From Chytridium lagenaria (Eukaryota; Chytridiomycota; Chytridiomycetes; Chytridiales; Chytridiaceae): DNA of 64,000 bases. This document shows, one piece after another, positions 40,631-51,233 of this stretch (position 1 is the stretch's first letter; each line of letters opens with the position of its first letter). Both the position numbers and the translations under genes were made by a program. Location: the NCBI GenBank assembly GCA_025449115.1, contig JAHLKC010000131.1, positions 1 to 64,000 on the forward strand, in the 5' to 3' direction. The notes under the pieces were generated by a model. That model searched no databases, was not told the DNA's origin, and worked only from the letters and a program-made list of their open reading frames with translations.

Positions 40631-41162
40631 TTTTGGCCTGCTCCGTTCCTCCGAGGTTTGCCAGCCCTCCACCTCCTTCTCACCGGCCTGGCACCTCTCG
40701 CGCTCCTCGGTTGTCTTCGTCCCCTCCTTGCACGCGCCCTCCCGCGTGGAGCTCACCCTCCCCAGCAGCAAAACGGATCCTTTTCGCAAGGGCGTGGTGG
40801 TGACCATTGGTCTTGCGGCCACCACCGGCCCCTGTGCCGTCACCCTCCTCCGTCACCTCTTCACCCTATACCCCGCTCCCCCTGACTCCCCCCTCCTCCA
40901 GCTCCCCATTCCCCCTTTCACACCATTCACCAAAACCCGTTTTGTCCATCAAGTGCGCGGCCTCCTCGCCCGTGTCGGTGCCATCCCCCTTCACTACGCG
41001 GGCCACAGTTTTCGTATCGGCGGCGCCACCGCCGCCGGCGCCCTTGGCTACAGCGATTTCGAGATCCAAGTCCTCGGCCGCTGGCGCTCAGATGCCTACC
41101 GCACCTATGTGCGTCTCCCCTTGGAGCTCCGCGCCGGACTTGCCGCCCGCCTCGCTTCTTAA
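40631..41162 (+). pseudogene. Tyrosine recombinase, C-terminal half (Ngaro-type element)
   Basis: It resumes the recombinase with a repeat of the FGLLRSSEVCQPST segment, then VELTLPSSKTDPFRKGVVVT, PLHYAGHSFRIGGATAAGAL with the catalytic His and Arg (H-S-F-R), and EIQVLGRWRSDAYRTYVRLP with the nucleophilic Tyr. It stops at 41160-41162 after GLAARLAS. The enzyme would cut and rejoin DNA to integrate a circular copy of the element. All catalytic residues are present. With the insertion and one copy of the duplicated target removed the two halves join in one frame. Confidence 0.9.
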
Positions 41163-41343
41163 GTTTCCCTCCTCTCTTTCTTCCTCCTTTGATCTCACGC
41201 GCCGTACCGTCCCGCTTTAATATTCTTCTTCCTGTTTGTTTCTGTGATCCTATCTCCCCTTCCGCAACTCTTTCCTCTTCCTTGTTTTTCCACTTCCCTT
41301 CCTCTCCTTGGGCCGTACCGCCACCTGCGGCGTCTCCTTCCTT

Positions 41344-41464
41344 GGGCTGTTTCACGAGCGCGCACCCTGCATGTCCGCGCTGGACCCAGGAGCGTGCAAG
41401 TGTTTTCACCCGGAACCCGTTTTTTCAGCCCAAAAACCACGTCTGTCCCACATGACGAGTTATG
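41344..41464 (+). repeat. B1 repeat of the Ngaro-type element
   Basis: 121 bp, nearly identical to 41738-41859. It touches A2 at the shared bases GTTATGGGG. Confidence 0.9.
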
Positions 41465-41586
41465 GGGAACTTTGGGTGAAAAAACTAAAGTGGGGATAAC
41501 GAGAAGAGGACAAGAGTGCCTATCTAGTGTCACCCTTCAACTTGTCCTTTCTTCGCTATCCCCAAACACCCAAAGTCTTTTGACAA
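41462..41586 (+). repeat. A2 repeat of the Ngaro-type element
   Basis: 125 bp, matches A1 at 29201-29325. Contains a self-complementary pair of GTGGGGATA-like and TATCCCC sequences. Confidence 0.9.
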
Positions 41587-41737
41587 CCTGCCCTTCGCCT
41601 TCCCTACTTCCTTTTGTTGTTTTTTCCCTGCAGTTCTCTCCTTTCTTTCCTTCCTTTTTTTCTTCGGGACACCCTCACCATGTATATTCTCTCCCTTCCG
41701 CTGGTACGCGTTTTTATGTTAATATATTTTTGGTTCC

Positions 41738-41859
41738 GGGCTGTTTCACGAGCGCGCACCCTGCATGTCCCGCGCTGGACCCAGGAGCGTGCAAGTGTTT
41801 TCACCCGGAACCCGTTTTTTCAGCCCAAAAACCACGTCTGTCCCACATGACGAGTTATG
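41738..41859 (+). repeat. B2 repeat and right end of the Ngaro-type element
   Basis: Matches B1 and ends GACGAGTTATG. The following AAATAAATATGG is outside the element. Confidence 0.88.
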
Positions 41860-41911
41860 AAATAAATATGGTAAAATAAATATCATTTTATTTTTTTGGA
41901 TTCCAAGGATT

Positions 41912-43328
41912 ATGGGCACCCACCCCATTTTCGGCATTGGCGAGGTCGTCATGGCCATCATCGATCGTTTGCCAGTCAATGCATGACTTTAAGAACCTCA
42001 CCTTGACTTGCCGTCAGCTTTGGGCTTTCCAGAATGTCCCCATGGCCATCAAGACTTACATGCGACTGAAGCCGTTCCTTGCTCACATTTACGGAGCACC
42101 TTTGAAAGAATGGGTGATGGAACCAACGATGTCAGGCAACCTATGTCTGAGACTTCGTCAAGATGTCGCCATGCGTCTTGTTCAGGAACTGATGGATCAA
42201 GGAAAAGCATCGACCATCTACATTGGCAACCTTATGCACAAAGACTTTTGGTTCGTCGGAAAGCACCTTATTGAGTCCAAGAAGGGATTTCTACGAAAGG
42301 CGTTAGAAGCTCGATACCCTTCTTAAAGCATCCATCTCAACTCCGTATTCTCTCAGACGACGAAATCATCTACTTCTTGGAGAATGGCCTAGCCAAACCT
42401 GAGAACGCTCTGGCCGCTGCTGTTGCTGGGAATGATATCTATAGAGCACGCCTCCTCTCAGAAAAGTACCCAGATGCGGTTAAAACTGCTATGGGTGTTG
42501 CCATTCATGGTGGAGCCCTGATGGGAGAATCGCTCGATATGCTGAAGCTCTTGATTGCTGCGGGGGGGAATCCTGCCACTTACTTGTACAGAACGGTGGA
42601 ATGCATTGATACTGTCCAATTTCTACTTGAGCACATACATGATCAAGAGCGACCCACAGTCGAAGGGTTGGCTTCTGCGCTTTTTGAGGCGGTCTGTCTC
42701 AACAATATGGCGACATCAAAGCTGTTGTTGGATTTTGGGGCTGATCCATGCTATTGGATCCCGGAAACTGTGAGGGATACTAGGCATAAGCTCGGCGTTG
42801 ATCACGGAGTGTTTGATGTGAACCCTGTTTCAGCCGGAGCCGGGTTGGGAAATTTCGAGCTGGTCCAACTACTTTTGGAAAGAGGAGGAGTGGTGACCAA
42901 CGGAAGCCTCAAGTATGCCATTCGCTCTGGTGATCTAAACCTTGTCAACTTTATGTTGAGTCATGGTACCCAGATGGATTATAAGAGCTTTATGGCTCTT
43001 GGTCAAACAGGCTCGGTGTCGATGCTCCAACTCTTGTGCCAGAGTTGAAAAAGTCAGATTGGTTCCGACTCTACTCTAGTGACAGCGAAGTGCTTGGAAT
43101 GAATGGTTGAGATGGATGAGGAAAGTGGATATAAATATGACGACTGACATTCTCGGGTTGAAGGCTGACACCGTTGTTGGTGTTGATTTTGTAAAGGAGC
43201 TTGCCAAGTTGATGCCGCCTCCAACCTCGGAAGTTATTTTGACGAAAGTCCCCGAAGCCAAGTCCATGCTCTCCTCAGAAGCATTTGAGTTTTTAAGGAG
43301 TATTTGCACAATTCGCTTTATCCCTTAG
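41912..43328 (+). pseudogene. F-box and ankyrin-repeat protein gene, frameshifted
   Basis: It starts MGTHPIFGIGEVVMAIIDRL, then after a one-base shift at about 41985 reads DFKNLTLTCRQLWAFQNVPM, an F-box-like segment that would bind Skp1 in an SCF ubiquitin ligase. After another shift near 42327, ankyrin-like repeats follow: LDMLKLLIAAGGNPATYLYR, MATSKLLLDFGADP, GNFELVQLLLERGGVVTNGS, GDLNLVNFMLSHGTQMDYKS, and a C-terminal part AKLMPPPTSEVILTKVPEAK in a third frame ending at 43328. Ankyrins usually recruit the substrate. No intron is needed; only small indels break it. The gene lies between the Ngaro-type element and the second protease copy and has no second copy in the window. The F-box assignment is moderate. 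Confidence 0.72.
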
Positions 43329-43852
43329 TTGATTTTTTTAGTGGCTTTTTAACTTTTTTTTTTCATTTATGTATTTTTAGTTCGTTTTTCATTCTAACGA
43401 AAGAACAGATCGATTAATGTACACACTTTGCTTGATCCCGTCGTCTTTCTGTTCTTATTTCTATTGTGTTTGGTTGTAGTTCCTTTTTAAGTTTCGAAAG
43501 AGACTAGGTGGATTCGCACTAACAATTTGCTTGGGACCTTCTTTTGTTTAATTCTTGCTTTGTTTTGTTTTTAACCACGAAAACAAATTTCTGTTATGAT
43601 GCGATATGCATGTTGAAGACAGTACGATGATTGAATATTTATAATTGCAAAAGTTATGAAATACAACAAAGCGAAACCGGACGTGCATGAATCTCGTTTT
43701 CTTTCATCAATAAAGAGTGGTGGAAGAAAATGAAGACGGTTCCCGTATAATAGGCGGCTACTGAGGTGATCTGGACAGGTGCATTAAAACAGCATGCGCG
43801 AGCCTCAATTCGCGAGTTCACTTTGTCACTGCACCCAGACTGGTGTATTATC
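43329..43852. other. AT-rich spacer before the duplication breakpoint
   Basis: T-rich sequence after the ankyrin gene. No gene was recognised. It ends at the point where homology to protease exon 7 begins. Confidence 0.4.
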
Positions 43853-46123
43853 TGGTCATCTCTGCCAACGGTAACTCTGGTTCCAAGGGTACTTTCACCG
43901 GTAGATCCCCTGGCGCCGCTGCCGGCGGTCTCGGTATCGCTTCCTTTGACAACCTTCAAGTCCCCAAGCCCTTTGTCAAGTTCTCTGCTGTCAAGCACCA
44001 GTTCAACATTGGTGGCAACAAGTGAGTCTTTTCAACCAACCTCTATTGTTTCTGTGCCGTTTTTTCCGACTTTTTTTCATAGCGGTAACTTTGACTTCAC
44101 CAAGGACTACATGCGGTTCTAATCAACTACCCTACCGCTGATGAGCTTGACAAACTTGACGATGGTCTCTCTAGTATCACCCCCGCTGCCGCTGGCAAGG
44201 CTCTCCTCATCCGTTGGGGTGGTGTGAGCTCTAACGCTCGTTGTACCGCTGCCGCCAGGGCCGGTGCCATTGCCTGTATCCTCTACGCCAACACTGACTC
44301 TATCCCCAACATTGGTTCGTTTCTTCTTCTGTCATCCTCGTTTCTTTGTTCTCCATCGTCTCTTTATCCCCCATTCTTCTATCATCCTCTCTTCTAATAT
44401 GAATTCTAAAACTAACTCGTATGCCTTTTTCAGCTGGTTCCTTGCTCATTCCCTCCCTTGCCACCACCCACGACCTCGGTCGCGAGATGCTCAAGGCCGC
44501 CAAGGAGGGCAAGCCCTCGCCCTCAAGGTCTCTGACAAGCTCGGTCTTTTGACCTTGCCACCGCTGGTACCGTCTCTGACTTCTCTTCCCTCGGTCTCGA
44601 CCTCGAGCTCGCCATCAAGCCCGACCTCGGCGGTATTGGTGGTGAGGTCTACTCCACTGTTTTCAAGCATTCTCAAGAGGCTGGTGGCTTGAAGGCCCCT
44701 TACGCTGTTTACGGCGGTACCTCCATGGCCACCCCTTACGTTGCTGGTGTCTCTGCTCTCCTCCTCCAGGCTCTTGGCAGGTCCCGTCCTACTTTTGACG
44801 AGTTCCGCACTCTCCTCCAGAACACGGCCAACTTTGCCAAGAAGCACGACTCTGACCTTGTCGACTCTGTCGCTTACCAGGGTGCCGGTCTCATCAACGC
44901 CTACGCTGCCATCACCTCCAAGACCACCGTCTACCCTCCCGTCTTGCCTTGAACGACACCAAGAACATCAACCAGCACTACAAGCTCACCGTCACCAACA
45001 AGAACACCAGGTCTATCGACTACACCATCAAGCACCAACCCGCTCTCCAACTCACCCCTTCCCCGCCCGGTGATGACGCCACCCTTGGAGCCGTCGACCA
45101 GGCCTACACTGCCGACTACGCCACCGTCCAATTTAGCCGCAACAACGACAAAGTCGACACCCTCACCTTCACCCTCGCCGCCGGTGCCTCCCGCTCCTTC
45201 AACGTTTTTCACGTCCAACCCCCTTCCAACGCCATCCAAGGTCTCTTCCCCATCTACTCTGGTTACGTTGTCGTGGACGCGGACGGTGACAAGGTCGCCT
45301 CTGTCCCTTACGCTGGTGTCGTCGGAAACTACAAGGAAGCCCCTATCTGGGTGAAAAAGTCTGCTAAATACGACGCTGTCCTCAAGGACGCCCCGTGCCG
45401 CCGCTGCCCTCACCGACCTTGGTCTCACCCCCGCCCTCAACGCCACCCTCACCACCGGTGTCTATGACCTCTACAACGGCTTTGCTTCCACCATCCCCGA
45501 AAACTCTGTGCACAACTTGACCGAGGCAGGTCTCCTTGTCATCCCTATTGTCGCCACCTCCTCCAGGTTTGCGAGAGTCGAGGCTATCTACAAGGGACGC
45601 GATTGGTCCGCTCTTACCGCTGCTAATGTCTCCAGGAAGACTCAACTGCATTTGATTGGAACTTCTATCCCTTTGAACCCAGATGCTACGGGTGCCATCA
45701 GCCCTGGAGGAATTGCTAACCTTTACGCCAACCCTCTTCAGAGGAACCACTATGATGGTGACTCTAGGCCTACCGCTTACTACTTTGAAGGAAGTGTCCT
45801 TTCTAACCTCACGTGAGTTGTCTATTTCCTCCTTGTCACCCTATACCCTTTCTATTTTCTCTCCTACGCCATACACTCCCCTGTCGATTCTCCCCCTATA
45901 CTCTGTCTATTTTCTCCCACACCTATACACTCCTATACACTCCCCCTACACACTCGCCTAACTCTTTTCTTTTCAGTGACCCCGACGCCGCCCTCTTCAC
46001 CCTCCCCGCCGGAAAGTACCAGATCCGTTTCACCGCCTCAAGCACTTTGGACGTGTCAACGCCCCCATTGCCGGAAACGACTTTGACACTGTCTACTCCA
46101 ACACCTTTGACATTGTCTACTAA
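43853..46123 (+). pseudogene. 5'-truncated second copy of the subtilisin gene
   Basis: Homologous to 11364-13614. It begins inside exon 7 (VISANGNSGSKGTFTG), so the signal peptide, propeptide, catalytic Asp and catalytic His regions are absent and no active enzyme is possible. It keeps the PA domain, the catalytic Ser region (YGGTSMATPYVAG at about 44712-44750), the C-terminal region and introns at about 44022-44082, 44315-44433 and 45814-45976. The stop is at 46121-46123. It has its own small indels (near 44122, 44515, 44546, 44936, 45066, 45393 and 46038) but is correct at 43888, 44172, 44282 and 44687, where copy 1 lacks a base. Sequence just before 43853 is unrelated to the protease. Confidence 0.93.
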
Positions 46124-48026
46124 ACCCCTACCGTCAAAAAAACTTTAGCTTCCAATGTTGGGCGGCAGTTTTTTTTCTTGGGCATGATACTTTAAGCCCT
46201 CATGACCTTTTTCTTTTTTCCCGATTACCACTGTGGTGGTTTTTTATGCGGATACTTTTTGTTGTTTTGTTGACCTCTTTTGTTTAGTTTACACACTGGT
46301 TGTTTTTTTTTAATGGTTTGCCTCATTTACAAATAAATATGGTATTTAGAATAGCCTCAAAATGGTGTTTAGAATACGTGTTTTTGTGCAGTTGTGAATG
46401 TTTTTTTCGTGTTGCATTTTTGACAATGTTCCGTACGGTGTTTGGTATCCGTGAATTCCACTGCTTCGGAAAATGTGGCCTGTGAGGGTAAACGTGACAG
46501 CCTTCTTTACATCATTGCAGCTATTGATCCGACTTTTCATTTTTCTAACGCATTCAATGAGCATCGATGTATCATCCCTGCAACCAGTATCGCGATACCG
46601 GAACGGATGGTGCTTTTTTGTGGGAAACGGATTTCGAGTTGAGGCGGAGAGGATGGCGGATGTGGGGATGGGGTGAACTTTCGTGATGAGTGCATCTTCA
46701 AGGGGTCTCACGGGAGATATATAGTTCCGAGTTCAGACGGAGATGTGGGGATGGGGTCAGAAGGATCTGAATATTCGTGATGAATGCATCCTCAAGGGGT
46801 TTAACGGGATGCAGGAGTAAAAAGGATTTATCTGAATATCCGTGATGGGTATCCTCTGGAGGAAGGTGGAGAGATGAAGGATCGTTGATCGAGGGATGCT
46901 TGGATGAATTGGGTGAACTGAATAATGCGAGTACGTGGTTTTTGGTATTGTGAATGATGGTCTTGGGGATTGGAGTTGGTGGTCTGGAGTCGTTTGGTTT
47001 GGCTTTGTCGAATCTTTTTGTTGAATGGAGTGCCAGCTTTGCCATTCCATTCGTTTGAGTGTGGGTAGCTGGCTTAAACTTTCAGTCTTTTAGAGTATGG
47101 CAGCTATATGTCTGTAAAGAAACTTGACGTTGGTTTCTTTATTTTTTTGGGGGTCGTCTTTTCCATATATTCTCAGTGGCTCCAAAGAGAGGAGACTTGC
47201 CACCTGTAAAGTTAGCGGTTAACCCATATGTGAAATATGTTCTTTGTGATGAAAGTTAAGACGCTGTAACGCGGCTTCTTCCAAAACTTTTGTCGCATGC
47301 TCCCTTTTTCTGCAACTGAAGCTGGCTACCTCTGCATCAGATATTTGAGAAGTGAATCTAAACACCGAGCTCATTCATGTCATGTCATGCTTTTAAAGTC
47401 TTATACTAATACGCGTTGACTTGTCCAACTACCCGTGTGATGTTGAACATTTCGCGAAAAAAAATATTAATGTAAGGCAACAATAAACAATGACCAGAAG
47501 ACCCAGGACTTACGAGGAATTACCCAACTTACCTCCAATTCTAATTAAAAATAGCAGAGTGTTCTTCTTTATCGAAAATTAAACTGAATTCCATCCGATT
47601 ATATCCATATCATTATCTGAAGTTTCGGGTCAACTACAAAGTCCATCTCACGCAAACACTCTCTTCACACTACAGAACAAAAACAATCGCAGGTCGCGTT
47701 TTAAATCCTACCCCCGCCTCTTACGAAAATATGTAAAAACAGCCACATTCTCGAGCTGAAAAGAAAAGGAGGTCTATCAAGTTTCCTTGTTAACATGGAA
47801 AAATTAGAGGTAGTAAAAGAAAACGAGGTTCAGGAGCTCCAAATGCATAAAAAATCAATAAAGGCGAAAAAAACATCAATAATTGGTATATCTAATAAAT
47901 ACAAAAGTATAGAAAAAATAAAGAAAAAAACAGGGACGGTATTATACGGCTGACGAAAACTCCTTAAAGCCACACCCCACATCTTTCACAACCCTATTCG
48001 CAGGCAAGCATCCAACAACGCCCCCC
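46124..48026. other. Non-coding 3' region of the duplicated segment, copy 2
   Basis: Parallel to 13615-15590, with the same degenerate tandem repeat at about 46630-46860 and no convincing gene. Confidence 0.4.
46376..46420. repeat. Rearranged palindromic segment, copy 2
   Basis: It corresponds to 13869-13941 but is shorter. GTTGTGAATGTTTTTTTCGT (46391-46410) is the inverse of the middle part of copy 1. Confidence 0.8.
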
Positions 48027-49260
48027 CTACTCCCTCCCTGTCTCTCTCACAGCCACCTCAAAACATTCCACGCAATACTCTACCAGCGCGAGTTGACACC
48101 GTCCAATAGAATCTCGGAGGACGGCAAATAACGAAAGGAGGGAGACGACGGTATTTCGGAGATGTGGGATGACGAATGCTTGGATGTATTTTTCGAGGGT
48201 TTCAAGTTTGGTTATAGGTTGATCAGAATAGGTGTTCATTTTTAGGAGCATAGCCTCCAGGCAATATTTACACCGCATTCAAAATATGGATCAAATCCTT
48301 ACTCGCCTGCGTACTCAAATCTCCAAATTCTTTCTCACTTTCTCAAACTAACTCTAACCAACAGGACGTTAATACAAGGCCTCCCCCACTAGGATCTGAC
48401 TATCCTCCTCTTCTTCTCCTCGACTACAACAACCGCTGCCTTCTCCACCATTCTCTGCGTCTCATCAAGGTCCATACTCTCTTTCGACACCAATCTATCA
48501 AACCGTCCCGAAATTTGGCGGCAAACGCTTTGGTCCCCTTGACTGTAAAGCCGATACTTTAAAGTTCTTGTGCAACGTCAGTCAATAAAGGCAAATCAGA
48601 GTTTTCAGACTTCATTTTCCCTTCCTCCGTCACCGTTGGAGCATCCATCTTCAACCCCTTTGCCCGTCTCAGCTTTTTTAATGTACTCGTCTTCTTTGGC
48701 GGCTTCGACGGTGAGGACGGTGATTCCTATTTTTAAGAGAACTTTGTGATCTCGGATTCAATCTGCTTGTAGAGGAATGGTGAAGTGATAAATAATATGA
48801 TTGAGTATTTGGAAACGACTACAGGAAGGGAGCTAAGGTTATTGCATAAATGAACAAAGCTCCTCCTCACTCTCTCTTCCAACAACGAGTTGTGGCGATA
48901 GGGGAGATTGGGGGTGGAGGGGTGGAGAGGTGGGGCGGAACGGATGTGAGAGGGGAGATGGAAAGACGTGGAGAGTAGGGGTGTGAAGGGTTGTTGTGGT
49001 AGTTGGCGGTGGTGGTTGTTGTGAGGGGAGATATGGGTGAAGGTGGAGGTGAATCTGGATGCTGTTGTTGTTGATGAGAAATGGACAGCGAAACCCTGGA
49101 TGCTGTTGCTGTTGAAGAGGAATGGACAGCGATAGCGACGATGACGGCGATGATATTTTCTGAAGAAGTTCTTATAGCAGTGGAAGACGAAGATGCAGCT
49201 ACACCACCATTACCCCTCCAATGTCGCCACCTGCTTCCCCTCCTTCTTTTTCTCCCATAA
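48027..49260 (-). CDS. Second copy of the possible unknown minus-strand gene
   Basis: The 83-codon frame at 48278-48027 is identical to 15842-15591. The low-complexity upstream frame (49448-48867 here) is shifted by small indels relative to copy 1, which argues that at least that part is not strictly conserved. A 14-15 base insertion at about 48546-48560 (CGATACTTTAAAG) is not in copy 1. Function unknown. Confidence 0.28.
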
Positions 49261-49874
49261 ATATTAGTATTATCTATAATGACAGGAGGTGTAGGGAGTG
49301 CAGTTGGAGTAATGACGGACTCCTGGGCGTGGTATCCATACAATATATATTTATACCTTTCCAGAGGTATGATAATGTTTGAGGGAATGTAAACATAGAT
49401 CCATACAATAATAATGTTACTCTCTATCTTAGTTGGAAGGAGAAGCATGATTAACGTTTTTTCTCTTTTCTTCTCTAAACTGCTTTTTTTTACGCTGTAA
49501 AGCGTTTCATTTTTTCGTGCTCATTACGATCGTTCAAAGTAAGTTTTTTGTTTCTTCTTTTAAAACCCATATTCGTTTACGCAACGAAAGCACCCGCTCT
49601 TAAAACTCAATCTGCCGTTATTTTGTTATCTTGGATTCATCAATACAAACTTCTTATTACTTTGTCGTATAAATTTAAAACCTGAAAGCTGAATGCCCGC
49701 ATTTTATAACTGCTCGCCGTTAATTCGCATAGACCCGGCTGCGGGACACAAGGGGCGGGGACACCAAGTAAATAAATACAAGCTGAGGGGCAACGCACTC
49801 CTCACTGTATATGTAATAAGAATAACGAAACAATAGATGCAGGGTGCCTCATGCGGTAGTCTTTACCTTTTTTT
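49261..49874. other. No recognisable feature
   Basis: Counterpart of 16810-17418 without a gene. Confidence 0.3.
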
Positions 49875-50198
49875 AATAAATCCAACCACCTCCTGGTCCG
49901 CCTCGGAGATGTTGGCCGCAGCCTGTAGCGCCGTCGACTCGTGTCCCTATCTTGGAGGACCATCCGCCTTCGCCACCTTCTGGTCTGCCCTTGCCCAATG
50001 CCACCAGGACACTGTCCCTTCCGTTGGATGCTGACGCCTTCCTGCTTTTGGCCTCGCCGGTACCACTCTCCTTCAAAGCCGTGACGGTCCTTCGGCCCCG
50101 CCCCCCAGTCAGCTGGTTCAGCAGGCCGCTTCTCGTCAACAGCAGGAGGCCCACCGCAATACCTGGGAGAAACAGCGCCTCGAAGCTTACCAGCAATG
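49875..50198 (+). pseudogene. Gag-like gene fragment, copy 2
   Basis: Matches 23938-24263 (CCAACCACCTCCTGG onward) with several differences. It ends CCAGCAATG at 50198, where an inverted LTR-X begins. AATG (50195-50198) is the left target duplicate. Confidence 0.75.
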
Positions 50199-50629
50199 TG
50201 TGAAGAATTACATTATTCACATGGCCTATGGCACAAAAGGACATTTTGTCTAAGTCCGTTTGAGTTCTGTTATATCCCGCGTCGACGCGTATATGTACGC
50301 GTCATATTGAATCCTCCCTTTTTTCCCTCTGGGTTTTTATATATACTTTAGCCCCACGTTTATAGGGTTTTTTGAAGGAGGTGGCGCGCATATGTGCCGT
50401 TTATGTGTGTGTGCATATGTGGTGTCTATTATTTATTTGTATTTTGTGTATTACTTTAACATGAAAGTTTTCTTGATTTAATTTGTACCTATTGAATTAA
50501 GTAGTTGATATTGAGATTATCCGGTGTCCTCTATCACCACGCGCGTGGCCTCACAGCGTGATCTCCCCTTCACTCTTAGTTGGATGACAGTTGATCCCTC
50601 TGCCCCTTACCACCTGGTGAAGCTGGAAT
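50199..50629 (-). repeat. LTR-X inverted copy, left part, interrupted by DIRS
   Basis: Reverse complement of the last 430 bases of LTR-X, starting TGTGAAGAATTAC. The hairpin is at 50284-50303. It continues at 56847 after the DIRS element; joining 50629 to 56847 restores the LTR with no base gained or lost. Confidence 0.9.
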
Positions 50630-50680
50630 TGGTACGTCCCAGGAATACCTGGACTGGGTTAGTCTGTTTAGGAGAAAATA

Positions 50681-50812
50681 AGGCCCAGGGTGCTGATAAC
50701 GCTTTTTCTATTCGCTCTAATGAGCACTTTTGTAAATGGGAAAAACAGAATAGAAAAGCCAAAATAAAAGTGATACAAAAAATCAACTTTTTCTTTCGCT
50801 CAGAGAAATCTG
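50681..50812 (+). repeat. Left inverted terminal repeat of DIRS
   Basis: Complementary to 56700-56832, with a few mismatches and small indels. Contains CTTTTTCTATTCGCTCTAAT. Confidence 0.88.
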
Positions 50813-51114
50813 ATGAACAGACCCGAGCGAAAGCGAAGGGATCAAAATGAATACAATCCTTACGAACCAAGATAGGGGTTGGGGCCCGTATATCGAAAAG
50901 TAAGAAGGTCAGAGTACAGGAAGAAAGAAGAAACACGTTAGACGCATTGAAGACAAGCTAAACGCCGAGGAACCAGCATGGTCATATGTGAACGAGATAG
51001 AAACAGAAAAAACTCGCCCAACATTGATTCCCCAGGATGGCCGAAAACAACTGGCCGATTACGGGAACTGAGCGCAGGAAAAGTGCTGGGTGGGAAGTAA
51101 CCGAGGTGGGATCA

Positions 51115-51205
51115 GCACCCTGGGCCTTATTTCCTCCTAAACAGACTAACCCAGTCCAGGTATTCCTGGGACGTACCAGTTTCGGTCGTCAATTGGCCCA
51201 GGGTG
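51115..51205 (+). repeat. DIRS internal complementary region
   Basis: The left part (51115-51178) is the reverse complement of the left end 50630-50692, and the right part (51179-51205) of the right end 56820-56846. The join between them (ACGTACCAGTTTCGGTCG) marks the inferred circle junction. Confidence 0.88.
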
Positions 51206-51233
51206 TGACTTTGTCACTGGGGTTTGCGGCCGG

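Larger units (their letters stand above)
29201..41859 (+). mobile_element. Ngaro/PAT-type tyrosine-recombinase retrotransposon, interrupted
   Basis: The element has split direct repeats in the order A1 - ORFs - B1 - A2 - B2. A1 (29201-29325) matches A2 (41462-41586), and B1 (41344-41464) matches B2 (41738-41859). B1 and A2 touch, as expected when the central B1-A2 joint mirrors the junction of a circular intermediate. The ORFs are Gag, RT-RNase H and YR, with no integrase. A 7.5-kb LTR-X element splits the YR gene; without it the element is about 5.1 kb. It sits exactly at the AAAATG tail of a LINE. No target duplication is expected or seen. Confidence 0.9.
43853..49874 (+). repeat. Segmental duplication, copy 2
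   Basis: Direct copy of 11364-17418 (offset about 32.49 kb at the start). At 49874 it is joined straight to an internal part of the gag-like gene that corresponds to 23938 in copy 1, so about 6.5 kb, including the chromovirus and the gag start, are absent here. Confidence 0.93.
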
